Of a stretch of DNA of 64,000 nt, positions 36,186-45,600 are shown in pieces. The DNA comes from Niallia circulans (GTDB taxonomy: Bacteria; Bacillota; Bacilli; Bacillales; Cytobacillaceae): the NCBI RefSeq assembly GCF_007273535.1, contig NZ_RIBP01000004.1:248001-312000 (forward strand), given 5' to 3'. A program made the position numbers and the translations under genes. Every line of letters starts with the position of its first letter. Positions within the stretch are counted from its first letter, which is position 1. Under the pieces are notes generated by a model that made no database searches, was not told where the DNA came from, and was given only the letters and a program-made list of their open reading frames with translations.

Positions 36186-36665
36186 TCAGCCTTGTGTCTG
36201 CATTTCCTTTGTTGGTCCAAGTACACCAGGCACTGGTAAGCCAGCTTGGCGCAAAAGAACTGTCATTTGTCCTCTGTGATGGACTTGATGCTGAATCAGT
36301 GTTCCAAGCACAGATCCTTTTGTCATTGGTCTTCCAAACTTGTCAACTGTTTCAAGCAGCACTTCATCTGTTAAGGATTTTGCCGCTTCAGCAATATCTG
36401 CTGCAATTGTTTTGTATGCTTGGACAATTTCAGCTGCAGTGATAGTTTCTGCTGTTTTATCTGTAGCAGGTCTTACCTGCATACCTGCTACTCCAGCAAA
36501 AAAGGCAGGACTTGTAGATAAATGCCAGCCTAACCAACCAAGCGTGCTGTGACCTTCAACAATTGCCTGACCAAGTTTCTCGTCTGTAAGTGCTTCTAAC
36601 ACTTGCAATGTTCCATGTGCAGACGCATTCCAGTCTGCAATAAAATCTTCTGATTTTCTGTACAT
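36186..36665 (-). CDS. DinB-family protein
   Basis: 159 aa four-helix-bundle DinB/YfiT-like protein: TLGWLGWHLSTSPAFF carries the first metal-binding His and LIQHQVHHRGQMTVLLRQAG the HxxxHHRGQ motif typical of the family (metal-dependent, thiol-transferase-like or stress enzymes). It lies between the response regulator and the ABC ATPase of the lnr-like locus, where B. subtilis has no such gene, and has its own terminator. A link to the resistance system is possible but unproved. A second, broken DinB-like gene lies at 31628-32023. Confidence 0.82.
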   Translation of the reverse strand: MYRKSEDFIADWNASAHGTLQVLEALTDEKLGQAIVEGHSTLGWLGWHLSTSPAFFAGVAGMQVRPATDKTAETITAAEIVQAYKTIAADIAEAAKSLTDEVLLETVDKFGRPMTKGSVLGTLIQHQVHHRGQMTVLLRQAGLPVPGVLGPTKEMQTQG

Positions 36666-36742
36666 GTAAAACCCTCATTTCAACTTTTATGTAATCACAC
36701 TAAATCATCATAACATTTTTAAGATGGATAAACCAAAACCAG

Positions 36743-37384
36743 TTAGATAAGGTCATTCTTTACTGCAAAGATGGCCAATTGTGTTCGATCTCTCAAATCA
36801 AGCTTTTGCAGGATTTGGGTAAGCTGATTCTTCACTGTACCGACAGATAAAAACAGCTCGCCTGCTATCTCTTTATTCGTTTTGCCAAGTCCAACATGCT
36901 GAACAATTTCAATTTCTCTGTCAGTAAGGATATCGATTAGGTCTGTTTGCTTAACAGGCTTGTTTTCCTTCAGCAGCATTGGCATAACCTTTGCGGCAAC
37001 ATCATCATGTATGCTCATGCCCCCAGCAAGACAGCTTTTAATGCTGTTAATCAGAGCCGCACCGTCAGCACTTTTCAGCAAAAATCCATTTGCACCTTCT
37101 CGGAATGCTTTAAGGGCATATTCTTCATCATTAAATGTAGTCAAAATTAATATTTTAATAGCAGGGTACTCTGCCCTTATTCGTTTTGTTGCTTCAAGTC
37201 CATCCATAACAGGCATGCGGACATCCATCAAAATAAGGTCTATGTGATGCGTTTTAACAAGCTCTAGCACTTCCTTGCCGTCCGCTGCTTCTGCTACTAC
37301 CTTTATTTCCGCAGCTTGTTCTATTATCATTTTCAAGCCATTTCTAACAATGGCCTGATCTTCTGCAATCAACACATTGATCAT
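36743..37384 (-). CDS. NarL/FixJ-type response regulator (LnrK-like)
   Basis: 213 aa. Receiver domain with acidic pair in IAEDQ, phospho-acceptor Asp54 in LILMDVRMPVMDG, Thr and Lys in LTTFNDE and LLKSADG; C-terminal LuxR HTH (LTDREIEIVQHVGLGKTNKEIAGELFLS, VGTVKNQLTQILQKL). Its start overlaps the kinase stop by 4 bp (ATGA). It probably activates the ABC genes downstream, by analogy with LnrK controlling lnrLMN. Confidence 0.88.
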   Translation of the reverse strand: MINVLIAEDQAIVRNGLKMIIEQAAEIKVVAEAADGKEVLELVKTHHIDLILMDVRMPVMDGLEATKRIRAEYPAIKILILTTFNDEEYALKAFREGANGFLLKSADGAALINSIKSCLAGGMSIHDDVAAKVMPMLLKENKPVKQTDLIDILTDREIEIVQHVGLGKTNKEIAGELFLSVGTVKNQLTQILQKLDLRDRTQLAIFAVKNDLI

Positions 37385-38508
37385 TTACTCAGCTCCTCTG
37401 CAGGTAAGCTGCCTGTCAAAATAAACTGCTTGTTATGCCGCAGAATTGACAGCTTTCCCCCTTCTTCCTCAAGTCTTTTTGCCATATTTTCAAGACCGAA
37501 TCCTTTATGTATCGGATGCTTATGATGATAAGTGTTTTTTATTTCAAAGGTAAGATACCCAATCGGAGATACGCCAATATTTAAGAACACCTCTCGATTG
37601 CTTCCATATTTCATTGCATTTGTCAGCCCTTCCTGAATTGTCCGGTAAAGGACTGCATTTTTCCTGTTACTGAGCTGAAGGCGCAAAACACCCTGTCTTG
37701 CTGTAAAATGAACATGAATGGTATTTTCACTTTCAAGCTTTTTAATTAAGTGAACAAGTGCAGACATCCCTTGCAGGTCTTCTGCCTGCAGAAGACGAAC
37801 TGCTCTTCTTGTTTCCTCCAAACAGTCTGCAGCCAGTTCTTTAATAATTGGATAAGAGCCGTTCTGAAGTTCTGGCCGAAGCAGCTCGACCTGCATGATA
37901 AGGGCCGTTAGCTTATGTCCAACAGCATCATGCATCTCCCTTGCTATCATGCTTCTTTCTTCTGCTCTCGCCGTCTTTTCGTTATGAAATGCTCTCCGCT
38001 TTTGTACTCTATAGTCATTCAGCAAGGAATCATATGTCTCTCTTATATGCTTATATTCTTTATTTACTTCACTAAGTCGATAGATCACTAATCCTGAAAA
38101 GACATTTATAACAATAACAAGCAAAAGTGGAAGTCCAAAAAACACAGTGGCTGATAAAATATTTAAGCAGTTCAGCACAATCAATGCTACTGTACTAGCC
38201 CTCCCCTTAACCTCCTGTAACATTTCCAGCAAATAGAAAAATGACAGTATGTAAAGATAGAAAGGCGTGGTATCCTCCCATAAGAAAATTAAGACTTGTG
38301 TCAAGCCGAGGAGGAGGAGATAAATATAGACCTTTTGCTTAATTAGAGGAAGAAGGAAATATAGAATAAGCAGAAGTGTGCACGTAAACAAGTAAATAAA
38401 AAACACACTGCTGTCCTTATATGCACCCATAAGTACCCCTGACCACACCGAGAATAATAAAGCTAGCTTGATATAATATGATTGCACGGGGTCTCTCTCC
38501 CATTCCAT
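37381..38508 (-). CDS. Membrane sensor histidine kinase (LnrJ-like)
   Basis: 375 aa. N-terminal 150 residues contain about five or six membrane helices with hardly any extracellular loop (LALLFSVWSGVLMGAY; IYLFTCTLLLILYFLLPLI), the intramembrane-sensing type; then HisKA_3 with the phospho-His in REMHDAVGHKLTALI, and HATPase_c (IQEGLTNAMKYGSN N-box, GFGLENMAKRL G-box). Such kinases sense membrane-active compounds; LnrJ senses linearmycins. The first ATG (38508) lacks a ribosome binding site; a GTG 21 bases in (38487) has GGGAG at good spacing and may be the true start. Confidence 0.85.
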   Translation of the reverse strand: MEWERDPVQSYYIKLALLFSVWSGVLMGAYKDSSVFFIYLFTCTLLLILYFLLPLIKQKVYIYLLLLGLTQVLIFLWEDTTPFYLYILSFFYLLEMLQEVKGRASTVALIVLNCLNILSATVFFGLPLLLVIVINVFSGLVIYRLSEVNKEYKHIRETYDSLLNDYRVQKRRAFHNEKTARAEERSMIAREMHDAVGHKLTALIMQVELLRPELQNGSYPIIKELAADCLEETRRAVRLLQAEDLQGMSALVHLIKKLESENTIHVHFTARQGVLRLQLSNRKNAVLYRTIQEGLTNAMKYGSNREVFLNIGVSPIGYLTFEIKNTYHHKHPIHKGFGLENMAKRLEEEGGKLSILRHNKQFILTGSLPAEELSK

Positions 38509-38564
38509 TAATCTATTGCTAATTTACCAGATATTTCTTTTGGTGGTCAATACTTAAGAAATAG

Positions 38565-38600
38565 AAAAAGGCTCTGCTTTTTTTCAATGCAGAGCCTTTC
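38565..38600 (-). terminator. Terminator of yisL
   Basis: AAAGGCTCTGC-ATTGAAAAAAA-GCAGAGCCTTT on the minus strand with trailing T, between yisL and the kinase gene. Confidence 0.85.
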
Positions 38601-38649
38601 AAATCATAATGCAACATACCAATATAAATGACGAGCACAAGAGCGATTG

Positions 38650-38943
38650 CTAACTGTCCCCAGAGAAGTCTACTCTTCTCCCTTTTTCCAACCTGACTAA
38701 TATCAATTCAATCATGCTAATAACCCAAATTCCGACAAGTGCCTTCAGTATATACATGGCAGTAAATGTCTCTACACGAAACAGCATTATTACACCAGAA
38801 GAAATAATGAACAAATACAATAACCTTGTCATCATATGGATGATTTTCTTTGTTGTTACTTGTCCCGTTTTTCCTAAAAGTAAAACGGCAATAAAAAGAA
38901 CTAATGTGAGCATCCATGAAATAAAGTGGATTTGGCCAAACAT
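38650..38943 (-). CDS. yisL: YisL/DUF1516 membrane protein
   Basis: 97 aa with about four membrane segments in the UPF0344/DUF1516 pattern: MFGQIHFISWMLTLVLFIAV, MTRLLYLFIISSGVIMLF, YILKALVGIWVISMIELILV. Function unknown. The ATG at 38943 follows AAAGGAGGTGGGCAG; the frame upstream to 38973 is excluded by that site. Next to yisK as in B. subtilis, though yisK lies upstream here with a short gap. Confidence 0.85.
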   Translation of the reverse strand: MFGQIHFISWMLTLVLFIAVLLLGKTGQVTTKKIIHMMTRLLYLFIISSGVIMLFRVETFTAMYILKALVGIWVISMIELILVRLEKGRRVDFSGDS

Positions 38944-39002
38944 CTGCCCACCTCCTTTATGATAAGGATGCACGTTTCTGTCTATTTATAGTAGCTTTTT
39001 CG

Positions 39003-39905
39003 TTAATCTTTTCCAACAGTGTTACGCAATACTCCGATTCCTTCCACTTCTATTTCGATTATATCGCCATCACGTAGAAACCTTGCCGGCTTAAAGCCTT
39101 TACCAACTCCAGCAGGTGTTCCTGTCGCAATTAAATCCCCTGGTTCAAGTGTCATACCAGCAGATAAGACGCTAATTACTTCTTCAATAGGAAAAATAAA
39201 GTGCTTTGTATTGGAGCTTTGTCTAACCTCCCCATTTACTTTAGTCGAGATGTCCAGATTGTTTGGATTAGGAATAGCTGATTTCTCGACAATCACTGGT
39301 CCAAGCGGTCCACTCCCGTCTAAGCTTTTGCCGATAAAAAACTGCTTATGCTTTTTTTGCAAATCCCTTGCAGTAATATCATTCAGAATGGTATAGCCAA
39401 ACACATACTCTAATGCCTTATCCTGTGGAATTGCTTTGCCCTTTTTGCCGATAACAACGCAAAGCTCGCCCTCATAATCGAGCTGGTCTGTTACATCACT
39501 ATGTAAAGGTATTGTTTCCTCTGGTCCGATTACGGTTGTCGGTGCTTTCGTAAACACCATGACATGCTCTGGTATATCATCTTTACTGCCCATCTCTATT
39601 GCATGCTCTTCATAATTCTTCCCTACACAAAAAATATTCTTTGTCGGCTTTGGAATTGGAGCAATAAGCTGTACCTCCTCTATATTAACAAAGCAGTCAC
39701 TGTTTTCCTTTGCCCAAACAACCACCTCTTTAGCACCTTCAACAAAATCACTGCCCATCTCAATACATTGAAGCATGTTATCTGGAAACGGCCGTCTTCC
39801 AGATTTCTTTTCTTCTGTATCATTTAGTGGAAGAATGCTGTTATTCTCCTCATTTAATACTGCAATAATTTGTTTACCATCAAGTATAGCTGTCGCAAAT
39901 CTCAT
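39003..39905 (-). CDS. yisK: Fumarylacetoacetate hydrolase family protein YisK
   Basis: 300 aa FAH-fold metalloenzyme. FCVGKNYEEHAIEMG and the metal-binding E-E-D set (DYEGELCVVIGKKG; FGYTILNDITARDLQ), then LATGTPAGVGKGFKPARFL. B. subtilis YisK has oxaloacetate decarboxylase activity and interacts with the Mbl cell-shape machinery. The active-site loop and Lys (KKHKQFFIGKSLDGSGPLGP) are kept. Monocistronic; divergent from gerPA. Confidence 0.87.
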   Translation of the reverse strand: MRFATAILDGKQIIAVLNEENNSILPLNDTEEKKSGRRPFPDNMLQCIEMGSDFVEGAKEVVVWAKENSDCFVNIEEVQLIAPIPKPTKNIFCVGKNYEEHAIEMGSKDDIPEHVMVFTKAPTTVIGPEETIPLHSDVTDQLDYEGELCVVIGKKGKAIPQDKALEYVFGYTILNDITARDLQKKHKQFFIGKSLDGSGPLGPVIVEKSAIPNPNNLDISTKVNGEVRQSSNTKHFIFPIEEVISVLSAGMTLEPGDLIATGTPAGVGKGFKPARFLRDGDIIEIEVEGIGVLRNTVGKD

Positions 39906-40093
39906 AAGATCCCATCCTTATCCTAGATATATAGTTTAATATTTATTCAATTATAAACTTTCAGACAATAGTATTCAAACCTCACTGACAGGCTTTGTCC
40001 TAAAATGTATGCAAGATGAAATTGTCATAGGCCAACCTTGCAGCAGAATAGGTTAAAAAGAGATGGCTCTACATTTACTGGGCGAATGTATCA

Positions 40094-40122
40094 CACTCCG
40101 CGGAAACACCACATAGAATGTA
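40094..40122 (+). promoter_or_regulatory. Possible sigma-K-type promoter of gerP
   Basis: CATAGAATG (from 40112) approximates the sigma-K -10 pattern CATA-3-TA, with AC-rich sequence about 16 bp upstream (ACAC near 40093). gerP is known to be transcribed by sigma-K late in the mother cell in B. subtilis; the match here is imperfect. Confidence 0.35.
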
Positions 40123-40149
40123 AAGAATCTTATGTAAAGGATGTTGATT

Positions 40150-40371
40150 ATGCCAGCTATTGTAGGAGTCGCACAAGTAATATCCATCGGGAGCAGCTCG
40201 ATCTTTAATATTGGCGATGTCTATAAAATAATGCCGATTTCTAACGCAAAAACTTTCTCTGGTTCTGGTTCCTTCAACACAGGTGATGGGTTAAATATCA
40301 CCAATTATAGAAGTGCCACGAACACAACAGATAATGATGGCATTGATCAAGGAAATTTCATGAACGCATAA
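40150..40371 (+). CDS. gerPA: Spore germination protein GerPA
   Basis: 73 aa. MPAIVGVAQVISIGSSSIFNIGDVYKI is the shared GerPA/GerPF N-terminal pattern, followed by SGSGSFNTGDGLNI. GerP proteins are spore inner-coat proteins needed for nutrient germinants to reach their receptors. ATG at 40150 follows AAAGGATG; another ATG nine bases upstream is less well placed. First gene of gerPABCDEF, all present and in canonical order. Confidence 0.93.
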   Translation: MPAIVGVAQVISIGSSSIFNIGDVYKIMPISNAKTFSGSGSFNTGDGLNITNYRSATNTTDNDGIDQGNFMNA

Positions 40372-40402
40372 ATGTTTTCTCACATTGGAAAAGGTGATAA
40401 TA

Positions 40403-40645
40403 ATGAATTATTTCATTCAACAATCAATAACGATACACACAATTAAAATTGGCGGTATTACAAACTCATCTGTTTTTCAAATTGGCAGTTCCGGTATTAT
40501 TAAACCTAATTCTTATCTTTATAATACTGGCGGATTTACTGAATCAGCACCAAGCACCACAGAGGAATCAGAACCGTTTACTGGTGTAAATGTGGCAGAC
40601 GATAGTGTTGTTATGTCACCGTCTGTTCCATTGACAGGACCTTAA
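40403..40645 (+). CDS. gerPB: Spore germination protein GerPB
   Basis: 80 aa: MNYFIQQSITIHTIKIGGITNSSVFQIGSSG matches GerPB. Start at 40403 follows AAAAGGTGA; the frame opens earlier at 40385. Hydrophilic Ser/Pro/Glu-rich C-terminus. Coat protein of the gerP operon. Confidence 0.92.
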   Translation: MNYFIQQSITIHTIKIGGITNSSVFQIGSSGIIKPNSYLYNTGGFTESAPSTTEESEPFTGVNVADDSVVMSPSVPLTGP

Positions 40646-40667
40646 GATAACGAAGGAGGTACGAAGG

Positions 40668-41306
40668 ATGTCCCAACAATTTTACCATTATGGCGATCAG
40701 TTACAATCTTATCTGCAGTACTTAGAAAAAAGAATCGTATCCTTGGAGAAAGCTGTAACCGAACTGACAAAAGAAGTTACTGAACTTAAGAACAGGCCTT
40801 CCGTTCGAGTAGATCGTATTGAATACAGCTTTGATCAGCTTAAAGTGGAAACATTGGATGGGACACTCAACATTGGCTTGAATCCGGCAGATTTACAAAA
40901 GATTGAAGAGTTAGCTATTAATCCAGGAAATTCTGTTCAGCCTGGCGGGCCTTTTTATCCACCGCAAATTGATCCTAAGCAAATGATGACGAGATCGATG
41001 GAGCTGGAAGAAACTCTCCTTACTTATATTCAAATGGAGCTTCCCGAAGTGATTATGAGAAAACAAGCAGAACTCGGTATGGAGGAGGATGAAGCTTACA
41101 TTTCCTTCATCCAAGAAGACGTGACGAAGCAGCTCCCTACAAGAATACAATATTATTTGCAGCAACGGCCAGCTTCTGAACAGGAAGAGGATACAATGCA
41201 GCAAAATGAGGCAGTGATAGCTGCATTGAAGCAGGAAATAGAAAATGGTGTACAAATTTTCCTAAGTAATATTCCGGATAATGTTAAGGGGAGGAACAAG
41301 GAATGA
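40668..41306 (+). CDS. gerPC: Spore germination protein GerPC
   Basis: 212 aa. Opens QQFYHYGDQLQSYLQYLEKR with a coiled coil over about residues 8-45 (YLEKRIVSLEKAVTELTKEV), then VRVDRIEYSFDQLKVETLDGTLNIGL characteristic of GerPC. It is the largest and structurally different GerP protein. RBS GAAGGAGG. Stop overlaps the gerPD start as ATGA. Confidence 0.93.
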   Translation: MSQQFYHYGDQLQSYLQYLEKRIVSLEKAVTELTKEVTELKNRPSVRVDRIEYSFDQLKVETLDGTLNIGLNPADLQKIEELAINPGNSVQPGGPFYPPQIDPKQMMTRSMELEETLLTYIQMELPEVIMRKQAELGMEEDEAYISFIQEDVTKQLPTRIQYYLQQRPASEQEEDTMQQNEAVIAALKQEIENGVQIFLSNIPDNVKGRNKE

Positions 41307-41482
41307 ACTTTCAAGTATACAATCGCGATCTTGCAGTGGGAGATATTAAAATTATCGGGGTATCGAGCTCTTCTGTATGCATTGTCGGCGATGTTCAGAC
41401 TATCCAACTTGCGTCCACGTTTGACACACCTGCAGAATCTCTGATTATCGGCCCATTTGTGCCGTTAATTCCAAAAGGCTGA
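41303..41482 (+). CDS. gerPD: Spore germination protein GerPD
   Basis: 59 aa, start ATG at 41303 overlapping the gerPC stop, RBS GGGGAGGAACAAGGA. MNFQVYNRDLAVGDIKIIG and IVGDVQTIQLAS fit GerPD, which is of this length in bacilli. It was too short to be called by length-limited ORF finding but is clear from its place in the operon. Confidence 0.92.
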   Translation: MNFQVYNRDLAVGDIKIIGVSSSSVCIVGDVQTIQLASTFDTPAESLIIGPFVPLIPKG

Positions 41483-41486
41483 CATT

Positions 41487-41936
41487 ATGCTGCAAAGAAC
41501 TTCTGTTGTTGATAATATGCGACTCAATGTTGCTTCCTTTTCATCTACAGTTGAATTCGGAGACATTTCTTATTATCAGGCATTTTCAAGAGCACTTGCC
41601 GTACAAAGGGAAAGAAAGACTTTCTTTGGCAATGAAGGCCCTTTTGATTATCCAATTTTCTCCGAACCAATTCCTATTCCGCCAATTACAGAAAATATCA
41701 ATATTATGTACCATCAAACAAAGCCAATTATTAAAGTGAAGACTCTAGATATTACTGCCGTTTCAGCATCATCCTTGCTTCAGGTTGGCAGCACCCGCCA
41801 CATTTATGCTGAAACGAGGATTAAGCATATAAGACAGCTCGAAAATCATTCAGAGGAATTAAAGAACCAAACCATCATTCCCCTCGAGGAGATACATTCA
41901 TCACCGGGAACATCTATCATTAACGGAAGTCAATAA
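41487..41936 (+). CDS. gerPE: Spore germination protein GerPE
   Basis: 149 aa, somewhat longer than B. subtilis GerPE (about 126). LQRTSVVDNMRLNVASFSSTVEFGD and the ALAVQRE segment are the family marks; VSASSLLQVGSTRHIYAETRIKHIRQL follows. The last 25 residues are an Asn/Ser/Pro-rich tail not needed for the match. Starts four bases after gerPD ends. Confidence 0.92.
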   Translation: MLQRTSVVDNMRLNVASFSSTVEFGDISYYQAFSRALAVQRERKTFFGNEGPFDYPIFSEPIPIPPITENINIMYHQTKPIIKVKTLDITAVSASSLLQVGSTRHIYAETRIKHIRQLENHSEELKNQTIIPLEEIHSSPGTSIINGSQ

Positions 41937-41981
41937 ACCGGGTTGTCAGACGGCTTTATTACATTTAAAGGAGGGATTTTT

Positions 41982-42200
41982 TTGCCTGCCATCGTAGGAC
42001 CAGTGCAGATTGTTAACGTTGGAGAGGGAATCGTACAATTTGGCGATTCACTGTTCATATCCCCAAAGGGAAATTCAAAGGTTTCTTTAGGCTCAGGTGC
42101 ATCAAACACAGGTGCGTTTATCATAACTAACAACGGGTTAAGTGCAACTAATTACGTAGATACTAGTCTGATTGACCAGCCGACTTCAGCTAATAACTAG
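41982..42200 (+). CDS. gerPF: Spore germination protein GerPF
   Basis: 72 aa from TTG at 41982, with AAAGGAGGG seven bases upstream; this gives the exact family N-terminus (M)PAIVGPVQIVNVGEG. Then FGDSLFISPKGNSK and SGASNTGAFIITNNGLS, ending DQPTSANN. An upstream in-frame TTG (41943) would add a non-family extension and is rejected. Last gene of the operon, followed by a terminator-like hairpin. Confidence 0.93.
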   Translation: MPAIVGPVQIVNVGEGIVQFGDSLFISPKGNSKVSLGSGASNTGAFIITNNGLSATNYVDTSLIDQPTSANN

Positions 42201-42201
42201 C

Positions 42202-42247
42202 AGACAGAAGATGAAGAAACATCATTTCCTTCCTCTTCTGTCTTTCG
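42202..42247. terminator. Hairpin between gerPF and hlpB
   Basis: AGACAGAAGA (42202) pairs with TCTTCTGTCT (42234-42243), enclosing a smaller GATG/CATC stem. It overlaps the 3' end of hlpB and lies just past gerPF; probably ends gerP. Confidence 0.6.
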
Positions 42248-42530
42248 ATTTTCTCACCTTCTGCAATTTTGTAGAAGGCTGTTTTTTTATCCAAGCCAAA
42301 TACTTCGCTATTTGTGGATCGTCTTGCAGCAGTGCGACAGTATTCAGCCTAACAGCCAGCTCTTCATTTGTATATAATGCATGAATTTGCTTATGGCATG
42401 GGATACATAAATCTGCAGTCCCTAAATAAGCCCCGCCCATTTCCCTTGGCGTCAAATGATGTGCTGTCGTCTCCACATCCTCTCTTAAGCATAATTCACA
42501 TGTACCAATCTTTTTCTTTATCTTTGCCAT
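42222..42530 (-). CDS. hlpB: HNH nuclease-like protein HlpB (YisB)
   Basis: 102 aa HNH domain: CELCLREDVETTAHHLTPRE ... LCIPCHKQIHALYTNEELA, with two CxxC-type zinc knuckles (CELC; CIPC) and the histidines of the active site, followed by a very basic tail (RKSKDRRGRK). In B. subtilis the gene (yisB/hlpB) sits with addAB-sbcDC and has been tied to DNA repair. Here it follows addA directly with no sbcDC. RBS GGAAGCAAAT region upstream (AAAGGAAG). Confidence 0.85.
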   Translation of the reverse strand: MAKIKKKIGTCELCLREDVETTAHHLTPREMGGAYLGTADLCIPCHKQIHALYTNEELAVRLNTVALLQDDPQIAKYLAWIKKQPSTKLQKVRKSKDRRGRK

Positions 42531-42609
42531 ATTTGCTTCCTTTCGTAAGAGAAGTAACTACATATTTATCTTTTTCCCATTTGCGCTGCAATTCATGACA
42601 CTACCACTG

Positions 42610-42644
42610 AAAATAAAAGAAGCTGTCCAAAAGCGGACAGCTTC
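42610..42644 (-). terminator. Terminator of addBA
   Basis: Minus strand GAAGCTGTCC-GCTTTT-GGACAGCTTC followed by TTTTATTTTC, 12 bp after the addA stop. Confidence 0.92.
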
Positions 42645-42655
42645 AAATTAGCAGT

Positions 42656-45600
42656 TTACATCTGCAAGATATTTGCACCATCAAAGAAATATAAATACTT
42701 CTCATCAATCGGTTTTTTAAGAATTTTTTCAAGTGAATCTGCATACAGGTCAATTTGCACACGATAGCGGGACTCCAATACTGGTTTAGCCTCCTGATAC
42801 CCACCTTTAAATCGGTCATGAATGGAATCTGTTTTGTAATCAAGCAGCACGGTTCCTTTTTCATCTTCAAAGTATACGTCGATAATCCCTTGTACAAGAA
42901 TTGGCTCGTCCTCACCTTGCCAATCCGTATAAACAGAACTTGCTGGGTAGGCAATATTAAATGGTATCTCACGGACAAGCTTTTTGGCATTGCGCATACG
43001 CTGCCCCAGCTCTGTCTGAAAGAAGGACACAATTTGACCAGCCTCAATCGCATCTGCCTGTTCTGCTGTCAAAAGCTCTTGTGCTACCATTTCGTCCACT
43101 AGCAGCATAACATTCTCCTCGGTTATTTCCTCAGCCAAACGAACATGCTGCATAACCATATGCATTGCGGTTCCTTTTTCAGCAGGACTCAGCTTTTTCT
43201 CCTGCATAAACTTCGGTCTGTTCCAAATTGTTTTTCTCCGCGTTTGAACTAGCTCTGTTCCGCTTTGCTCATCAATTCTTTCACTTTGTCTTTTCAGCTC
43301 TGACACTGACTGCTTAGAACGATAGATTGTCCCTTCAGGGAAGGCATACTTCCAATTAAGCGTGCGCTGGATTTGTTCCTGATATTCAGAGGAAATATCG
43401 ATTTTTCTTCCGGTCGTTACCTTTTCCAGCCAGCCTTCTTGTTCCTCTAAGTCTTCAGCAGTAAAAGCAAGCAGCTCTTCCTTAGGCAAAATTCGTATTT
43501 CCCATGATGATGGATGGACAGAAACCTCTCCTTTATCCAACCAGCTTTCCAAATGAATACCTACTGTATCTTTATGTCTCACAAGGGCTGGTCCTATCCA
43601 ATCCAAATAAGAGCGTGCAGAAGCCCTGTCGAATTCATTAAGCAGCCAATTTGAATGTCCTGCAGCCTGTGCCCATTTCAGCTTAGACTTCTCAATATCT
43701 TTGACAGAACCGACTAGCACCAATTTCTCTTTAGCCCTTGTCAACGCCACATAAAGGACACGCATCTCCTCTGCAAGAAGCTCCATTCTCTTTTTCTTCA
43801 CAAACGCTATTTGTGGTAAAGAAGGATAAGAAATACGCTTTTTGGCATGAATATACTTCGTTGCAAAGCCAAGATCCTTATCAAGCAGAAATGGCTTGCG
43901 GAGATCCATTGTATTAAATTCTCTTCCAATACCTGCAAGGAAAACAAATGGAAACTCAAGCCCTTTACTGCTGTGGATTGTCATGATTCGCACAACATCT
44001 TCCTGCTCTGTCAATGCCCTTGCAGCTCCAAGGTCATTACCTCTGTCTCTCATTCTTTCGATAAAACGTAAGAAACGGAACAGCCCGCGGAAAGAGGTCG
44101 ATTCGTATTGGCGAGCACGATCGAACAAGGCTCTTAAGTTAGCCTGTCGCTGATTCCCACCAGGCAAACCGCCAACAAAATCATAGAAATGAGTGTCTCT
44201 GTACAGTCTCCATACTAAATCTGACAAAGCTCCTCGCCGTGCTTCTGTTCGCCATTCATGGAGCATACTAAAGAATGGCGCAATTCTTTCATACACCTCT
44301 TCTGTACTTGCTGCCCTTGCTCCCATAAAAGCTTTGACCGCATCATAAAATGCTCCCTGCTTTTGGGCAATTCGGATTTTACTCAGTTCTTCTTCCGTCA
44401 AGCCGACAATTGGTGAACGCAGCACTGCCGCTAACGGAATATCCTGATACGGATTGTCAATTACCTTCAGTAATGACATCATAATATTCACTTCGGTCGA
44501 CTCAAAATAACCTGTCGTCAAATTAGCATATGTCGGGATATTAAACTGCTTCAATTCCTCCATAATAGCTGGTGCCCATGTCATGGAACGCAAAAGAATG
44601 ACCATATCCTTGTACATTACAGGTCGGTAGGATTTCGTTTTTGCGTCATACACCTCCTGCTTTTGGTCGAACAGCTCCTTCATTTTTTGCGCAATCACAC
44701 GCGCTTCCAACTGGGACTGTTCCAATTCCAACGCATCAAACTCGCTGTCTTCTATATCTGCTTCTTCACTTGATGCAGAAGTATTCTGGTTGACGAGTGC
44801 CAGTTCAATCGGATAGATTATCTCCTCTGGGTAGGAAGCTCCCTTTGCCAGTTCTGCGTCCTTGTCATATTCAATTTCCCCGACTTTAACACCCATTATC
44901 TGTTTGAACAAATAGTTTGTACCGTCCAAAACCTCTCTTCTGCTGCGGAAGTTTCTTGCAAGGTCAATCTTATAACCAGTATCTTCATCTTCCTGGAACC
45001 GATTATATTTAGCTAGAAACAAGTTCGGTTCTGCCAGACGGAATCGATAAATGGACTGCTTCACATCGCCAACCATAAACAGATTCCCCTCTGATTCGCT
45101 GTCTGCTGTCACAAGCTGGAGAATAGATTCCTGCACCATATTAACGTCCTGATATTCATCGATAAGCACTTCTTTAAACTGCTTGTGGTAATATAAGGCG
45201 GCAACAGACGGCTCTAGTTCCGTTGTTTCTGAATTTCGTAATATTTCCAAGCAATAATGCTCAAGATCAGCAAAATCAACTAAGCCTTTTTCAGATTTCA
45301 TTTTCTGGAACCGGTCAGAGAAGGCAGCAACAAGCCTTGTCAATGTTTCCACATGGACCTTCATCTCTCGCATATCCTTGATAAAGCCTTCAGGCAGTCT
45401 GCCAAATAATTCACTTTGCATTTCCTGCAGGATTTTCTTGGCTCTTTCTCTTACCTTTTGAGCTTCTTCGATTAAAGCAGGGTCGTACTCGTCTCCCTTG
45501 CAAGCCTTTGCTCTTGTAAATTTCAAACCTTGCATTGCTTCATATAGCGTTTTCCATGAGTCGTTTTTCGCTTGTTGCATAATGTCCAAAAGGCTTAAAT

